Shown here: positions 20,137-29,082 of the stretch, piece after piece
How positions within the stretch are numbered: position 1 is the stretch's first letter
Layout: every line of letters starts with the position of its first letter
DNA from: a virus
Direction: 5' to 3' (one strand)
Length of the DNA: 32,866 nt
IMG/VR virus record: IMGVR_UViG_3300017971_000599
Coordinates: 1 to 32,866 of that record
Notes under the pieces: generated by a model
Databases searched by the model: none
Told to the model about the DNA's origin: nothing
What the model saw: only the letters and a program-made list of their open reading frames with translations
Position numbers and translations under genes: made by a program

Positions 20137-21902
20137 GTGAAGATGCCGCGCCGGGGGTCAAACCCCGGCGTGGTTTCTTCTTCCCCTCCCAACAATCCCC
20201 CCATTGGCGGTGGCGAGGTGAAATAACTCAGCGACGACGGGTTCTCTATCGGTCGCGTCGGCCTCAACCGCTTCTCCCCCTCGAACATCTCCTTGATATA
20301 GTCGCGATGACCCGTAGCCGTATGCGCGGCCCGCGCGTCATGCATTTGCTGCGTCGACATGCGCGGCAATTTCTCCAGCCCTGGGAACATATTCTCATGC
20401 GGCTCCAGCCGGCGGCGCATGCGGTCCCAGAGTTGCCATTGCGAGGAGAAGAGATGCAGTCCGGACTTCAACGCCTCTTCCTCGTTGGCCTGCAGAGCCC
20501 GCTTATAATTCTCCCCGATTTGCTCGACCTTCTCCGGTTCGCGGATCCATTTCTCGCTGCGCAGATATTCCGGCAGGTTCGGGTTGATACCACCCTTGGC
20601 CATGCGGAGCTTTTGTCGGGGCTTCGTCTTGTTTAATTCCTGCAGGAGACTGTAGCCCACCTCGCCATGCGGCAGATCGTCAATTGTCTGAGCCAGCCGC
20701 TCCGGGTTGTTTTTGTTCCACAAGGCTACTGCCCGATCCTCCCACTCCTTCCGCGCCCCCGGATCCTTGAAGATTCGGTCCTTGAAGATGTTTGCCATGT
20801 GCCGGTCGATCGCCGAGATGCCGGCATGCACCGGATCCTGCCAAACCAAACCGAAAGTTCCGGTTTTGCTCGATAGTCCCTCCGTCTGGCTCGCCACCCG
20901 CTCGACGAAGTGTGACCATTCCTCGTCCGGACGTTTGCGGAACCATTCCGGGTTCTCTCGGAAAAGCTGGGCCATCTCGGCCACCCGCGTGTAGTCGGTT
21001 GTGCCCCGCGCCCCGATGCCGCCAGTCTTGCCTTGAGCCCCCAGCCCCAACTCGTTCGCAATCTGTGCGCTCACCTGTTCGCGCTGCGCCTTCGGGATCT
21101 TATCCCCCACCTTCCACGGAATCATATTGGCGATGCGGTCGACATCTTCCGGCGTGTTAATCCGCAACCGTGACATGGCCATCTGGTTCGGGCTGAGAGG
21201 GTTGTTCGGACTGGTCATGCCGAAGACCAAGGAAGACCACATCTGCGGTTGCGTGGCCCCTTCCGGACTGGACACGGAGCGAGCCATCTTGTCCTGTATC
21301 TTGGTGTGCAGCTCCTTCGGAATGCGGCTGGCATCGATGCCGCCCGACTTCAGCTTGAGTAGGTCGTAATAGGTGAAGAGCCCTTCGGTCCCGCCCGGCA
21401 CCGAGAACTCCCCGCCGTCTTCGTATTTGTATTTCACGCCCGGGGTTTCCGGGCCGAGGCGCTCGATGCCCAGCTCGTTGCCAATCTGCTCGAAGTCTTG
21501 CGGCGACCAGTCCTTGGGCTCCTTGCCCTTGTAGGTCACGGGCATCTCGTCAAGAGGGTTGTGAGATCCTGTAATATTTCGTGAGGCCTGCCGGCCCATC
21601 GAGGGACCGGCCCCCAGCGCCCCCTGAGGCCCGCCCATGGTGTTCCAGACTTCGAGCATCCTTGGGGTGGCGAAGCCGCCCACCTCTCCCGTGCGCTCGT
21701 CATATCGTAATGGCAGCACGCCGCCGACCGCCTCGCCCTCCGGCGTATATCCGGAAAGCGCCTGCTGGTAGCCCAACAAGCCGGCCCGGCTCATGTCGAC
21801 CGTGTTTTGCCAGAGATCCTCGGCCGCCTGTCCAAGAATGCCGCCAGCCGTCGGCACGTCCGGATTGAGAATGCCTCTCGGGTTGCGTCGCGTGGTGGCC
21901 AT
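20130..21902 (-). CDS. Large virion-operon protein with SPN/KT/DRH motif domain
   Basis: 590 residues. The N-terminal part is Gly/Ala-rich and probably flexible. The middle has FGMTSPNNPLSPNQMA (about 228-243) followed by SSKTGTFGLVWQDP (344-357) and SAIDRHM (363-369). The Lys346 and Asp366/His368 spacing resembles the helix-hairpin-helix lyase pattern (K...DTH), and also a phage domain of unknown function with 'SPN ... KT.F ... DRH'. The C-terminal part is charged and helical. It is the last gene of the late operon, after the low-complexity proteins, so it may be an ejected protein. No enzyme activity is claimed. Confidence 0.65.
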   Translation of the reverse strand: MATTRRNPRGILNPDVPTAGGILGQAAEDLWQNTVDMSRAGLLGYQQALSGYTPEGEAVGGVLPLRYDERTGEVGGFATPRMLEVWNTMGGPQGALGAGPSMGRQASRNITGSHNPLDEMPVTYKGKEPKDWSPQDFEQIGNELGIERLGPETPGVKYKYEDGGEFSVPGGTEGLFTYYDLLKLKSGGIDASRIPKELHTKIQDKMARSVSSPEGATQPQMWSSLVFGMTSPNNPLSPNQMAMSRLRINTPEDVDRIANMIPWKVGDKIPKAQREQVSAQIANELGLGAQGKTGGIGARGTTDYTRVAEMAQLFRENPEWFRKRPDEEWSHFVERVASQTEGLSSKTGTFGLVWQDPVHAGISAIDRHMANIFKDRIFKDPGARKEWEDRAVALWNKNNPERLAQTIDDLPHGEVGYSLLQELNKTKPRQKLRMAKGGINPNLPEYLRSEKWIREPEKVEQIGENYKRALQANEEEALKSGLHLFSSQWQLWDRMRRRLEPHENMFPGLEKLPRMSTQQMHDARAAHTATGHRDYIKEMFEGEKRLRPTRPIENPSSLSYFTSPPPMGGLLGGEEETTPGFDPRRGIFTY

Positions 21903-21904
21903 CG

Positions 21905-22453
21905 TTATCTGCCTCCTGGCACCCTCTCAAGCGCCTGGGCGATCGACCCATACTTGCGGATCAAATCGCCCGCCGTCGTCTCCTCGCCCTTCCCGGTCGT
22001 GAACGTCTGCGGTCCCGTGCGCACCAGCCCGCCGGCCGGCCCGCCCGCGCCCTGCACCGGACCCGGAGGCAGCTGCGTCAATCCCGGCGCCGGAGCGCTC
22101 TTCGGCGCTTGCTGCATGCCGGACCATGGCGCCTGCCAGCTATTAAGCCACCCAGGACGCTCCCACCCTCGGCCCAAACCGGGGATCAACCCCCGTTTGA
22201 ATTGCTCGAATGGACTGATGCCGTAGAAAGCCTGCTGCATGTTGCCTTCATCGAACCCGCGTCGCTGGCCCATTCCCGTTCCAAGATCCCACCGCCGGAT
22301 CGGGTCCGGCCTGGGCATCGGCGAAATGCCGCCTGAGAGCCCCCCAGGCATGCCGTAGGGCATCGGGGGCAGGGTGGGGCGCATGGGACTGAACATGCTG
22401 CCAGCGAAGCCCTGAGGCGCTTGGGGAGGCATCCCTCCGAATAGTCCGACCAT
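21905..22453 (-). CDS. Gly/Pro-rich virion-type protein
   Basis: 182 residues of low complexity, rich in Gly, Pro, Met and Gln (MVGLFGGMPPQAPQGFAGSM; PMPYGMPGGLSGGISPMPRP). A short helical tail closes it (AGDLIRKYGSIAQALERVPG). Its start overlaps the stop of the tail-collar gene (TAATG), and its stop is 2 nt before the next start. Proteins of this type occur in ejection or tail modules of podovirus-like phages. No domain is recognised; the role is inferred from context only. Confidence 0.6.
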   Translation of the reverse strand: MVGLFGGMPPQAPQGFAGSMFSPMRPTLPPMPYGMPGGLSGGISPMPRPDPIRRWDLGTGMGQRRGFDEGNMQQAFYGISPFEQFKRGLIPGLGRGWERPGWLNSWQAPWSGMQQAPKSAPAPGLTQLPPGPVQGAGGPAGGLVRTGPQTFTTGKGEETTAGDLIRKYGSIAQALERVPGGR

Positions 22454-23442
22454 TATCCTGTCCTCATGATGAAGTAGACGAAATTGAACGCGGGCATATT
22501 GTTGACGGTATGGCTGTGCGCACCGTCGGCCCCGACCGTCAGACCGTGATCATGGCCTAGCCCGCCACCGGCCGACGCCACGTCACCGGAAACCACATGC
22601 CCATGTCCCCCCTGCAAATCCGTCTTGCCCACGCTCGGCTCCGCCGTCGAATCCGGATCATCCGGCGCACGCAACGTGTAATCCTGCTCCCCACCATTGT
22701 TCCGCGTCCGCGCCATCGCCTGCGTCATCCCGCCAATGATGTTCTCGTCCGTGACCGAACTCAAAGGCACCACCGTCGCATGACGATGGCCCCCATCCTG
22801 CCCCAGGACCAAGCCGCCGCTGCCATGAACATGCCCCGGGATCTCATTCTCCGTCAGAACATGCGAGGCCACCGAACTGCCCGCGTGCGCATGCGATCCG
22901 TCGCTCGATGTCGTCGCGGTGTCGTTGCCCCCGCCCGTCCCGATCTCGCCGTCCGCTTGCGCACCCCTGGCGAAAGCGTGGCTCATGTCCGGCGTCCCGT
23001 TCTGCCCATCGCAGATCGACCACCCACTCGGCACGTTCGCCGCCAACCCATACCACTGGATAATGGCACCGATCGGCAAGTGCGCATCGATGCCCGCCTG
23101 GATGGCCGCGTCCACATAGGCCTTGTCGGTCAGGTCGTCCACATCGCTCGGCGCGTAGCCGGGATCCATCGCCGCCGATAACAAGCCCGACACGTTGCCG
23201 CCGGTGAACTCCACATCATTTTGAGGTTGCCACCCTATCGGCTGGTCGGCACTGGCGAAGTCAGCCGGGTCGAGCCCCAGGTCGTGTGCCAGCTCGGCCA
23301 TGGCCGCCTTATCGTAGCGCTGCGTGTTGTTGAAGGTGTCAGCCGGCATTTGCTCCGGCGCTCCGACCGGCGGCGCGTCTGTGTTATTGTCCGCTATTTG
23401 GTCGAAGTTCTGATACTTCCGCCCTGTCGGCTCAGTCGGCAT
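22453..23442 (-). CDS. Tail collar / fiber protein with GxHxH repeats
   Basis: 329 residues. LPIGAIIQWYGLAANVPSGW, then SICDGQNGTPDMSHAFARGA (about 121-160), is the phage tail-collar signature of fiber-tip and microcystin-dependent-type proteins. The C-terminal half holds six G/P-x-H-x-H units (GSHAH, PGHVH, GGHRH, GGHGH, LGHDH, GAHSH), as in trimeric fiber tips that bind metal ions along their axis. It is likely a host-recognition protein. It overlaps the upstream gene by 11 nt. The N-terminal part has no clear attachment domain. Confidence 0.85.
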   Translation of the reverse strand: MPTEPTGRKYQNFDQIADNNTDAPPVGAPEQMPADTFNNTQRYDKAAMAELAHDLGLDPADFASADQPIGWQPQNDVEFTGGNVSGLLSAAMDPGYAPSDVDDLTDKAYVDAAIQAGIDAHLPIGAIIQWYGLAANVPSGWSICDGQNGTPDMSHAFARGAQADGEIGTGGGNDTATTSSDGSHAHAGSSVASHVLTENEIPGHVHGSGGLVLGQDGGHRHATVVPLSSVTDENIIGGMTQAMARTRNNGGEQDYTLRAPDDPDSTAEPSVGKTDLQGGHGHVVSGDVASAGGGLGHDHGLTVGADGAHSHTVNNMPAFNFVYFIMRTG

Positions 23443-25498
23443 TATAGGTCTCCATCAGCTTCTCGGTTCCCCATCCGCCGGTCTGGCGAACAGCGGATCG
23501 CAATGCGGACTGCACCAGCCTGTCGATCGTTCGCTGACCGGGACTGCGCCCGCCGCCAATCGGTGAGTTGAGAACCCGGTTGATCCGTTGCGGGTCCGTA
23601 TCGGTCAGAATGTCGGTGAGCCGGTTCAGCACCCGGTCGCGCTGCTTTTCGGAGATGCCCTTGCTCAAGGTCTCCACCGCGTTGAAAGCGTGCCGCGCCA
23701 TGGCGATGCCGGGGTTGTAGATGGCCTCGCCCATCTCGAACCGGCTTGCCACATTCTGGTTCTGGCCTTCCATGCGCATCGGCTCCGTCCTCGACCCTTC
23801 GGAGAGAGAACCGGCCCGGCTGGTGGCTTTCATGTCGGCTTCGAGCTGCAGTCCGCGCATCAGGCGATCCATCGCCGCGTCGCCTTCGGGACCGGCGGGG
23901 AACACTTGCCGCAACTGCTCGCGCCGCCGTTCGGACTTCATCAGGTTGTTGGCGATGTTCGCGCCCTCCGGCGAAGTCTCGATCAGCTCGACGACGCCGG
24001 CCCGAATGCCGTTGCGGAAAGCTTCCTTCTCGCCTTCCGTCATGCGCTCGGTGCGATACATCAGCTTGTCGAATTTCTTTGGGCTGGTGAACAGCTGCAT
24101 GCCGTCCTCCATGGCCGTCATCATTTGCGACGGACCCGCGTAAGATTCCCGTGCCTGCGCATAGAGCCCTTCGGTGTCGTGCGGATCGACAAAGCCGAGA
24201 AGGTCTTTCTTGAGCTGCAGCGCTTCGACACCTTCGCGTGTCAGCCGGCCCTGCTCGTTGACGCTGTCGTCGATGATGTCATCGAGCGCCCGCTTGACAT
24301 GGTCGAGACTCTCCAGGTCGGGCGTGTGTCCTGAATAGACCATGCGTCCGTCTTCTTCCCGGAAGAGCCTCGGCAGCTGCCGCCCGGCATTGGCGGCGCT
24401 GCGCTGAGCCCGCTTCCAGGCATCCTGCACGGTCGGCTTTTGCATGAACTCTTCAAGCTCGAATGAGTACGGAATTTGAACCTGCTCGTAAGCTTGAGCA
24501 TAGAGCGGCGCGGCATCGGCGCGGCGCTGCTCATCGAGCGCGATCCAGTCCTCGAAGAAGCGCGTCGACTTTCCCGTCTCGCGTTGTATGTCGCCCTTGA
24601 TGCGCTGGCCGGTTCCCTTGGCTCGCTGCTCCAGAAACTCCTGCACCCTGGCCCGCTTCGGACTCGGCCGCACGGCGAGCCATGCCGTCTTCTGCCGGAG
24701 GTCCGGCGAGAGGTCGGACAGTGTCAGCGGCTTGCCGAGGCGCTCGCCTTCGCGCATCCGTGTTACGGCCTGCTCCGGGGTCAGCCCGCTCTCGCCGACA
24801 TAGTCCCGCGTGGCCTGCGCGGCTTGCTGCTCGACCGATAGCGGATCCGTCGCGCGGTTGACCACCGGGGTCGCCGCCGCCGGCAGAACGCTGCCGATCA
24901 CCCCGATGCCGCTGCCGGCACCGGCTTGCGGCAAGGCCTCGCTTATCGGACCTTCCGCCGATCCCACCGCCTCCAGCCCACCACCGACACCGCCGATGGC
25001 CGCCTCCGTTCCCAGGCGTCTCGTAATGCCGGCGCCGCGCGGGATCAATTTCGCTGCCGTGATGGCCTCGCCCGCGCCCGGCACGAGGCCACCGGCCATC
25101 TCCAGGCCCATTGCCGATTTCGGATGCTGCCCGGCAAACCGCGCGATAGGCGCTTGCTCCGCCGCCAGCGCTTGCTCGTAGGGAACGTCCGTCGCCCACT
25201 CGCGGGCCGTCGCCAGCGCCTTCGGGCCGAAGCCCAAGGTTGCGCCCTGCAAAAGCGTCGAGCCGACCTCGCCGCCCGGCATCAGCTGTTCCATCCCGCC
25301 GGCCGTGCGCGTCTTCTTGAAGGCATCCATGAACTGTGGTCGGCCCTGATAGGTCGTGGCCTCCTTGAGAAAGCGATCCTGAATGATCGGGATTTGATTG
25401 TCGGGTGCGCCTCGACTCTTGGCATGCTTTCTTATCGCAACCATCCGCCGCGCGATTTCGTTGACATCACTCAGCCGCTTGACTTCCTCGGGCATCAC
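23432..25498 (-). CDS. Large internal virion (ejection) protein
   Basis: 688 residues. A Gly/Ala-rich hydrophobic stretch (about 75-210) has the feel of a membrane-active ejection protein, and the remainder is charged and helical (FLEQRAKGTGQRIKGDIQRE; MEDGMQLFTSPKKFDKLMYR). Large proteins of this type are packed in podovirus-like heads and enter the host cell with the DNA. There is no lysozyme or transglycosylase motif I can name. It overlaps the upstream gene by ATGA. Assignment is from composition, size and position. Confidence 0.65.
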   Translation of the reverse strand: MMPEEVKRLSDVNEIARRMVAIRKHAKSRGAPDNQIPIIQDRFLKEATTYQGRPQFMDAFKKTRTAGGMEQLMPGGEVGSTLLQGATLGFGPKALATAREWATDVPYEQALAAEQAPIARFAGQHPKSAMGLEMAGGLVPGAGEAITAAKLIPRGAGITRRLGTEAAIGGVGGGLEAVGSAEGPISEALPQAGAGSGIGVIGSVLPAAATPVVNRATDPLSVEQQAAQATRDYVGESGLTPEQAVTRMREGERLGKPLTLSDLSPDLRQKTAWLAVRPSPKRARVQEFLEQRAKGTGQRIKGDIQRETGKSTRFFEDWIALDEQRRADAAPLYAQAYEQVQIPYSFELEEFMQKPTVQDAWKRAQRSAANAGRQLPRLFREEDGRMVYSGHTPDLESLDHVKRALDDIIDDSVNEQGRLTREGVEALQLKKDLLGFVDPHDTEGLYAQARESYAGPSQMMTAMEDGMQLFTSPKKFDKLMYRTERMTEGEKEAFRNGIRAGVVELIETSPEGANIANNLMKSERRREQLRQVFPAGPEGDAAMDRLMRGLQLEADMKATSRAGSLSEGSRTEPMRMEGQNQNVASRFEMGEAIYNPGIAMARHAFNAVETLSKGISEKQRDRVLNRLTDILTDTDPQRINRVLNSPIGGGRSPGQRTIDRLVQSALRSAVRQTGGWGTEKLMETYNAD

Positions 25499-26625
25499 TC
25501 GCCCCCCATGGCCTCGATCTCGGCCGCCAACTCGGCTTCGACATCGGACATGATCGCCTTATAGTCCGCGTCCGAGATTTCCGTACTCGCCTGTGGCAAT
25601 GACAGCTCGCGATAGAGGTTCGGCACCGCCACCTCCGGATCGTAGCCGCGCGTCTGCGCGATGCCCCGGTAGTTCTCGAAGCGGTGGTCCTGCTCCGCCC
25701 GCGCTTGAGTGAAAAGAGAGTCCGCCGTCGCCTGGATATCCGCCCGCTGCTTCGGCCCCAGCTGCTCGCCCGTGACGAGCATGCGGTTATACATCGTCTT
25801 GATCCATTCCGGCACGGCGGTCGCATTGCGAAGCGTCGCCGCCTCGCCCTCGCGAACCGTCGAGGTCGGATCGAGGATCTTGAACAAGCTGAAAATGCCC
25901 GCAACGTCGCCGGCTCCGGTGCCCTGCCCCAGAGACGAGCGAAGGTTCGAATACTTCGTCTGCAGATCCTCGAAGTCGGCGCTCTCGCGCATGTATTCCT
26001 TGCGCAGTCCGGACGCGTTGGTGATGCGGCGTTCCGTCTTTTGCCCCAGGTAGGACAGGCCTTGGTTCGGATCCATCTGCATGAGCATGGCCCGCTCTTG
26101 CGGGCTCAGACTTTCCATCGTGGCCTGGAACGGGCTGAGAGCGCCTCCTGTGGGCGTTGGGGGCGGCGTGGGGCTTGGTGCCCCGACACCCGCTCCCGGC
26201 GCTCCTGGGCTTCCTGAGGCGCTTACACCGGCATTGTAGGCGAGACTGGGCGTTCCGACCGGCTCGACCGGCTGCGCGGAGATGCTCGGCCCCGGTCCCG
26301 GCGGAGCGGGAGCCGGCGGCGCACCGCCCGCCTGCGACGGAGATGGCGCACCGCCCATGAAGAGGTTCTGGTAGGCTTGCTGAGCCGCCCACTCGCGCTC
26401 GGCCTGTTGTTTCTCCAACTCCAGCGCTTCGCGCTCCAGCTTGGCCTGTTCCGCCGCTTGCGCATACTGGTTCTGCATATTGTAAGCCTGGAGAAAGCCG
26501 GCCGCGCCCTGCCCCAATCCTTGCTGCAGATTCTGCCCGCCAAGGATGCCGGCGCCCGCGCCGAATAGGCCCGCCGTCAAGGGGTCCAATGCTCCTCCCC
26601 CAAAGAGGCCACCGCCTGCTGCCAT
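25495..26625 (-). CDS. Internal virion / ejection-module protein
   Basis: 376 residues. The N terminus is Gly/Ala/Leu-rich (GLFGAGAGILGGQNLQQGLG), a charged coiled coil follows (AEQAKLEREALELEKQQAER), then a Pro/Gly linker (about 90-165), and a conserved-looking C-terminal domain with GIFSLFKILDPTSTVREGEA and WIKTMYNRMLVTGEQL. The 'LDPTS.VREGE' pattern recurs in structural proteins of related phages. Overlap with the next gene suggests coupling. It probably belongs to the ejected protein set together with its two neighbours. Confidence 0.7.
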   Translation of the reverse strand: MAAGGGLFGGGALDPLTAGLFGAGAGILGGQNLQQGLGQGAAGFLQAYNMQNQYAQAAEQAKLEREALELEKQQAEREWAAQQAYQNLFMGGAPSPSQAGGAPPAPAPPGPGPSISAQPVEPVGTPSLAYNAGVSASGSPGAPGAGVGAPSPTPPPTPTGGALSPFQATMESLSPQERAMLMQMDPNQGLSYLGQKTERRITNASGLRKEYMRESADFEDLQTKYSNLRSSLGQGTGAGDVAGIFSLFKILDPTSTVREGEAATLRNATAVPEWIKTMYNRMLVTGEQLGPKQRADIQATADSLFTQARAEQDHRFENYRGIAQTRGYDPEVAVPNLYRELSLPQASTEISDADYKAIMSDVEAELAAEIEAMGGE

Positions 26626-26634
26626 CGTCTCCTC

Positions 26635-27933
26635 CTATATGAGCCCCATGAGCCCGCCCAGCGCCGCGCCGCCCGCCAAATAAGGAGCGAAGCCGCCGAG
26701 GCCGGCCGTCGCCGCCGCGTCGCCCAGCACCATGTTGCCGATGCCCGCGCCCAGCATCCCGCCGCCCAGCATGCCCTGCAGCGGACTGGTTCCGCCGCCG
26801 CTCGTCGTCGAACCCATGCCGCTGAACGGCGAAATCTGGCTGATGTATTGCTGGGTCCAATTCGGATAGGAGCCTTGCCCGTACATCTGATCCATCCAAC
26901 GCTGTTGCTCGGCCCCCAGCTCCTGCTGCTGTTGCTGCTGCAACGCGCCGCCGGCCCCGATTAGCTGCTGAATGTCGGCGTAGTCCTGCAGCGCTAACTG
27001 CGGCGCCGCCCCGATCGCCGCGAGCTGCCGGCGCATGTCGTCTTGGTATTGTCCACCCAGTCCAGCGGTCGCTGCCAGTTGGTTGCCAAATCCGAGGTTG
27101 GCGAGAGATCCAAGCTGCCCTGTCGCTTGTAGCTGCGCTTGGAGCCCTTGGTTGTGGAGCCCGCCGATGCCTTGCGCCGCCGAGAGTTGCCGTGCCAAGT
27201 CCTGCCCATGAGTTCCCGCCAATGCTTGTTGGGCCGCCAGGGCCCGGTTCATGTCCGATTGATACTGCCCGCCGAAAAGACCCGTTGCCAGATCCCCCAG
27301 GCCCTGCGCGAGGTTCTCCTGGGCAATGTCTCGCTGGCCAACATGGGCCTGCGATCCGAGACGGCCCGCCCGGCTCATCTGCGCATCGATGTTCGGGACG
27401 ATGGACCGCTGGTAAGCGTCGGTCATCTGGCCGGCGGCGTCCTGGTACATGCCCTGCAGGTACGGGTTGCCCTGGCCCGTCTGCGCGAAGCCCGCCAGAC
27501 CCGGCAAGCCGATGTTCGATTGCAGCGCATTCAACCCCATCATGCCCATGGCCGGATTCTGCTGCTGCGCCGACGCGATGTTCTGATACGCATACGGCAT
27601 CGCCGCGTTGGCTCCCGCGTTTGGGTCCATCGCCATCTGACCGTAGATCGCCGCCGCCGGGTTGTAGCCGCCTTGCATCTGACCCATGAGCGCGGATTGA
27701 GCCGCGTCCGTCAGCGGACTGCCCTGCATCGCCCGCTGTGCTTGCCAGTCATAGCCCGCCATTTGCCACGGGTTCATCTGCGCGACGGTCTGCCCCGGAT
27801 AGGCGCCGGCCGATCCGCCCTGATACCAGTCGAGGGCGCCCTCCATGCCCGTCTTGATGTAGTCCTGGGCCGGTTTCCAGGGCTCGATCTTTGCCGTCGT
27901 CGTCCCGCCGCCGCCTTTGCCGCCGCTACTCAT
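26635..27933 (-). CDS. Gln/Ala/Gly-rich virion protein
   Basis: 432 residues. It has a short basic N terminus, then EPWKPAQDYIKTGMEGALDW, followed by a long Gln/Ala/Gly/Met-rich body with NIDAQMSRAGRLGSQAHVGQ and repeated LxxQxxLA-like heptads. A hydrophobic C terminus follows (GGFAPYLAGGAALGGLMGLI), which could insert in a membrane. This composition fits a tail-channel or ejection protein. A run of Gln (QQQQQQ) lies near residue 325. It is placed before the acetyltransferase-like gene in reading order reversed, i.e. next in the operon after it. Confidence 0.65.
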   Translation of the reverse strand: MSSGGKGGGGTTTAKIEPWKPAQDYIKTGMEGALDWYQGGSAGAYPGQTVAQMNPWQMAGYDWQAQRAMQGSPLTDAAQSALMGQMQGGYNPAAAIYGQMAMDPNAGANAAMPYAYQNIASAQQQNPAMGMMGLNALQSNIGLPGLAGFAQTGQGNPYLQGMYQDAAGQMTDAYQRSIVPNIDAQMSRAGRLGSQAHVGQRDIAQENLAQGLGDLATGLFGGQYQSDMNRALAAQQALAGTHGQDLARQLSAAQGIGGLHNQGLQAQLQATGQLGSLANLGFGNQLAATAGLGGQYQDDMRRQLAAIGAAPQLALQDYADIQQLIGAGGALQQQQQQELGAEQQRWMDQMYGQGSYPNWTQQYISQISPFSGMGSTTSGGGTSPLQGMLGGGMLGAGIGNMVLGDAAATAGLGGFAPYLAGGAALGGLMGLI

Positions 27934-27934
27934 C

Positions 27935-28333
27935 TCACAGTTCCTTTCTCAAAAGCACCCTGACCTTCGTGTAATTCTTGTGCCGCAATGGCCGCTCCCA
28001 TCCGGTGCGACCATCGACCGAAACGAAGCTGCACCCCAGGCTCTTCGCCCAGCAACAAACGTATTCCTCCATGTCGAGCAGCTCTTCGAGGTCGCCGCCG
28101 GCCAGCCAGATATGCGCGTACTTCGTGCCATTGCGCTCCAGCAGTTCGACGACCATGCAGCTGTGCTCGCCATCGAAGAATTGCGCCCGGCCCTGATCGA
28201 GCACTTCCTCGATATCCTCTATCGTGTGCAGCTCCCGGCCGCGCTCCAGCGCCTTCTCCAGAAGGTGCTTCTTCTGGTAAAAGGCCTGCTTTAGCGGCGG
28301 GATCTCATCCCAAACTGTCTCATCCAAGCTCAT
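27935..28333 (-). CDS. GNAT-fold-like virion assembly protein (T7 gp13 style)
   Basis: 132 residues from ATG at 28333, which overlaps the preceding stop (ATGA); the frame is open further upstream only within that gene. IEDIEEVLDQGRAQFFDGEH, then MVVELLERNGTKYAHIWLAG and EEYVCCWAKSLGCSFVSVDG with GRTGWERPL form a pattern like the small GNAT-like proteins near tail and ejection genes of podoviruses. In T7, a protein of that type aids assembly of internal virion proteins. The position just before three ejection-type genes supports the same job. Catalytic acetyltransferase motifs are not convincing. Confidence 0.75.
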   Translation of the reverse strand: MSLDETVWDEIPPLKQAFYQKKHLLEKALERGRELHTIEDIEEVLDQGRAQFFDGEHSCMVVELLERNGTKYAHIWLAGGDLEELLDMEEYVCCWAKSLGCSFVSVDGRTGWERPLRHKNYTKVRVLLRKEL

Positions 28334-29082
28334 CCGACCACCACATATCTGAAGGACATCGCCGAGGGAATCGGCGTCGGCTCGGTAACTACAACCGATG
28401 AAACGCCGAAGGTCGCCGATGTCAGATCGCCCGTTTCCGTGCCAGCCGTCCGACGTATCTGCAAACGCAGGATGTCGGCTGAACTGACGGGCGAGGTCAC
28501 GTTGATGGGGATAGAGATGAAAGCGTCCTGTCCGGTGTTGGTAAAGGATATCGGGTTGGTCGGGTCCGCGCCGTTCAGGCTGACGCCGATTTCGTATGTG
28601 ACATTGTTCCGCCCGTTCCATGCCAGCATTGCCGCGACCTGATAAACACCCGCATAGACCAGCTGAATGGTGCCGTTGAGCAGGCTATTCGCAACGCCGG
28701 CGGAAGAATCCCCGAAGTCGTAATCCGCAATGGTCGCCCAGTTCGTGTCGATGGTCTGCGTCCAGGGCGTCGTCTTTCCCATCTGGCCGAACTGCGCACC
28801 GCGATAAAACACCGTCGCCGAGAATTGCCGGTCACCGGGCTGAATGTAGTAGTCGGCCTGCGCCGCGATGGGATCCAGCGGCATGAGGTTGATGTAGCTC
28901 CACCGCGAGACGCGCGGATCCTGAATGATCGAGGAGACATTGGCCTCATCGATGGTGAAGTCGCCCACCGCGTTCAGCTTGCCATCGAGCGCCCCGTTGA
29001 CGGCCTGCACCAGCCGGCGCTCATCGCGCACCTTGCCGGTCGGCAGATTCAGGAATGTCGGCCGTCCACCGGGAATCGCCAT
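28330..29082 (-). CDS. Structural protein with beta-sandwich C-terminal domain
   Basis: 250 residues from ATG at 29082, overlapping the upstream stop (TGATG). The N terminus MAIPGGRPTFLNLPTGKVRD leads into a helical region (LVQAVNGALDGKLNAV). The C-terminal half has the rhythm of a C1q/TNF-like jelly roll: IQLVYAGVYQVAAMLAWNGR, a beta hairpin, YEIGVSLNGADP, ISIPINVTSPVSSADILRLQ. Such domains occur in phage tail and receptor-binding proteins. It lies between the DNA-stabilising protein and the GNAT-like assembly protein. A structural role is likely; binding function is not shown. Confidence 0.7.
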   Translation of the reverse strand: MAIPGGRPTFLNLPTGKVRDERRLVQAVNGALDGKLNAVGDFTIDEANVSSIIQDPRVSRWSYINLMPLDPIAAQADYYIQPGDRQFSATVFYRGAQFGQMGKTTPWTQTIDTNWATIADYDFGDSSAGVANSLLNGTIQLVYAGVYQVAAMLAWNGRNNVTYEIGVSLNGADPTNPISFTNTGQDAFISIPINVTSPVSSADILRLQIRRTAGTETGDLTSATFGVSSVVVTEPTPIPSAMSFRYVVVG

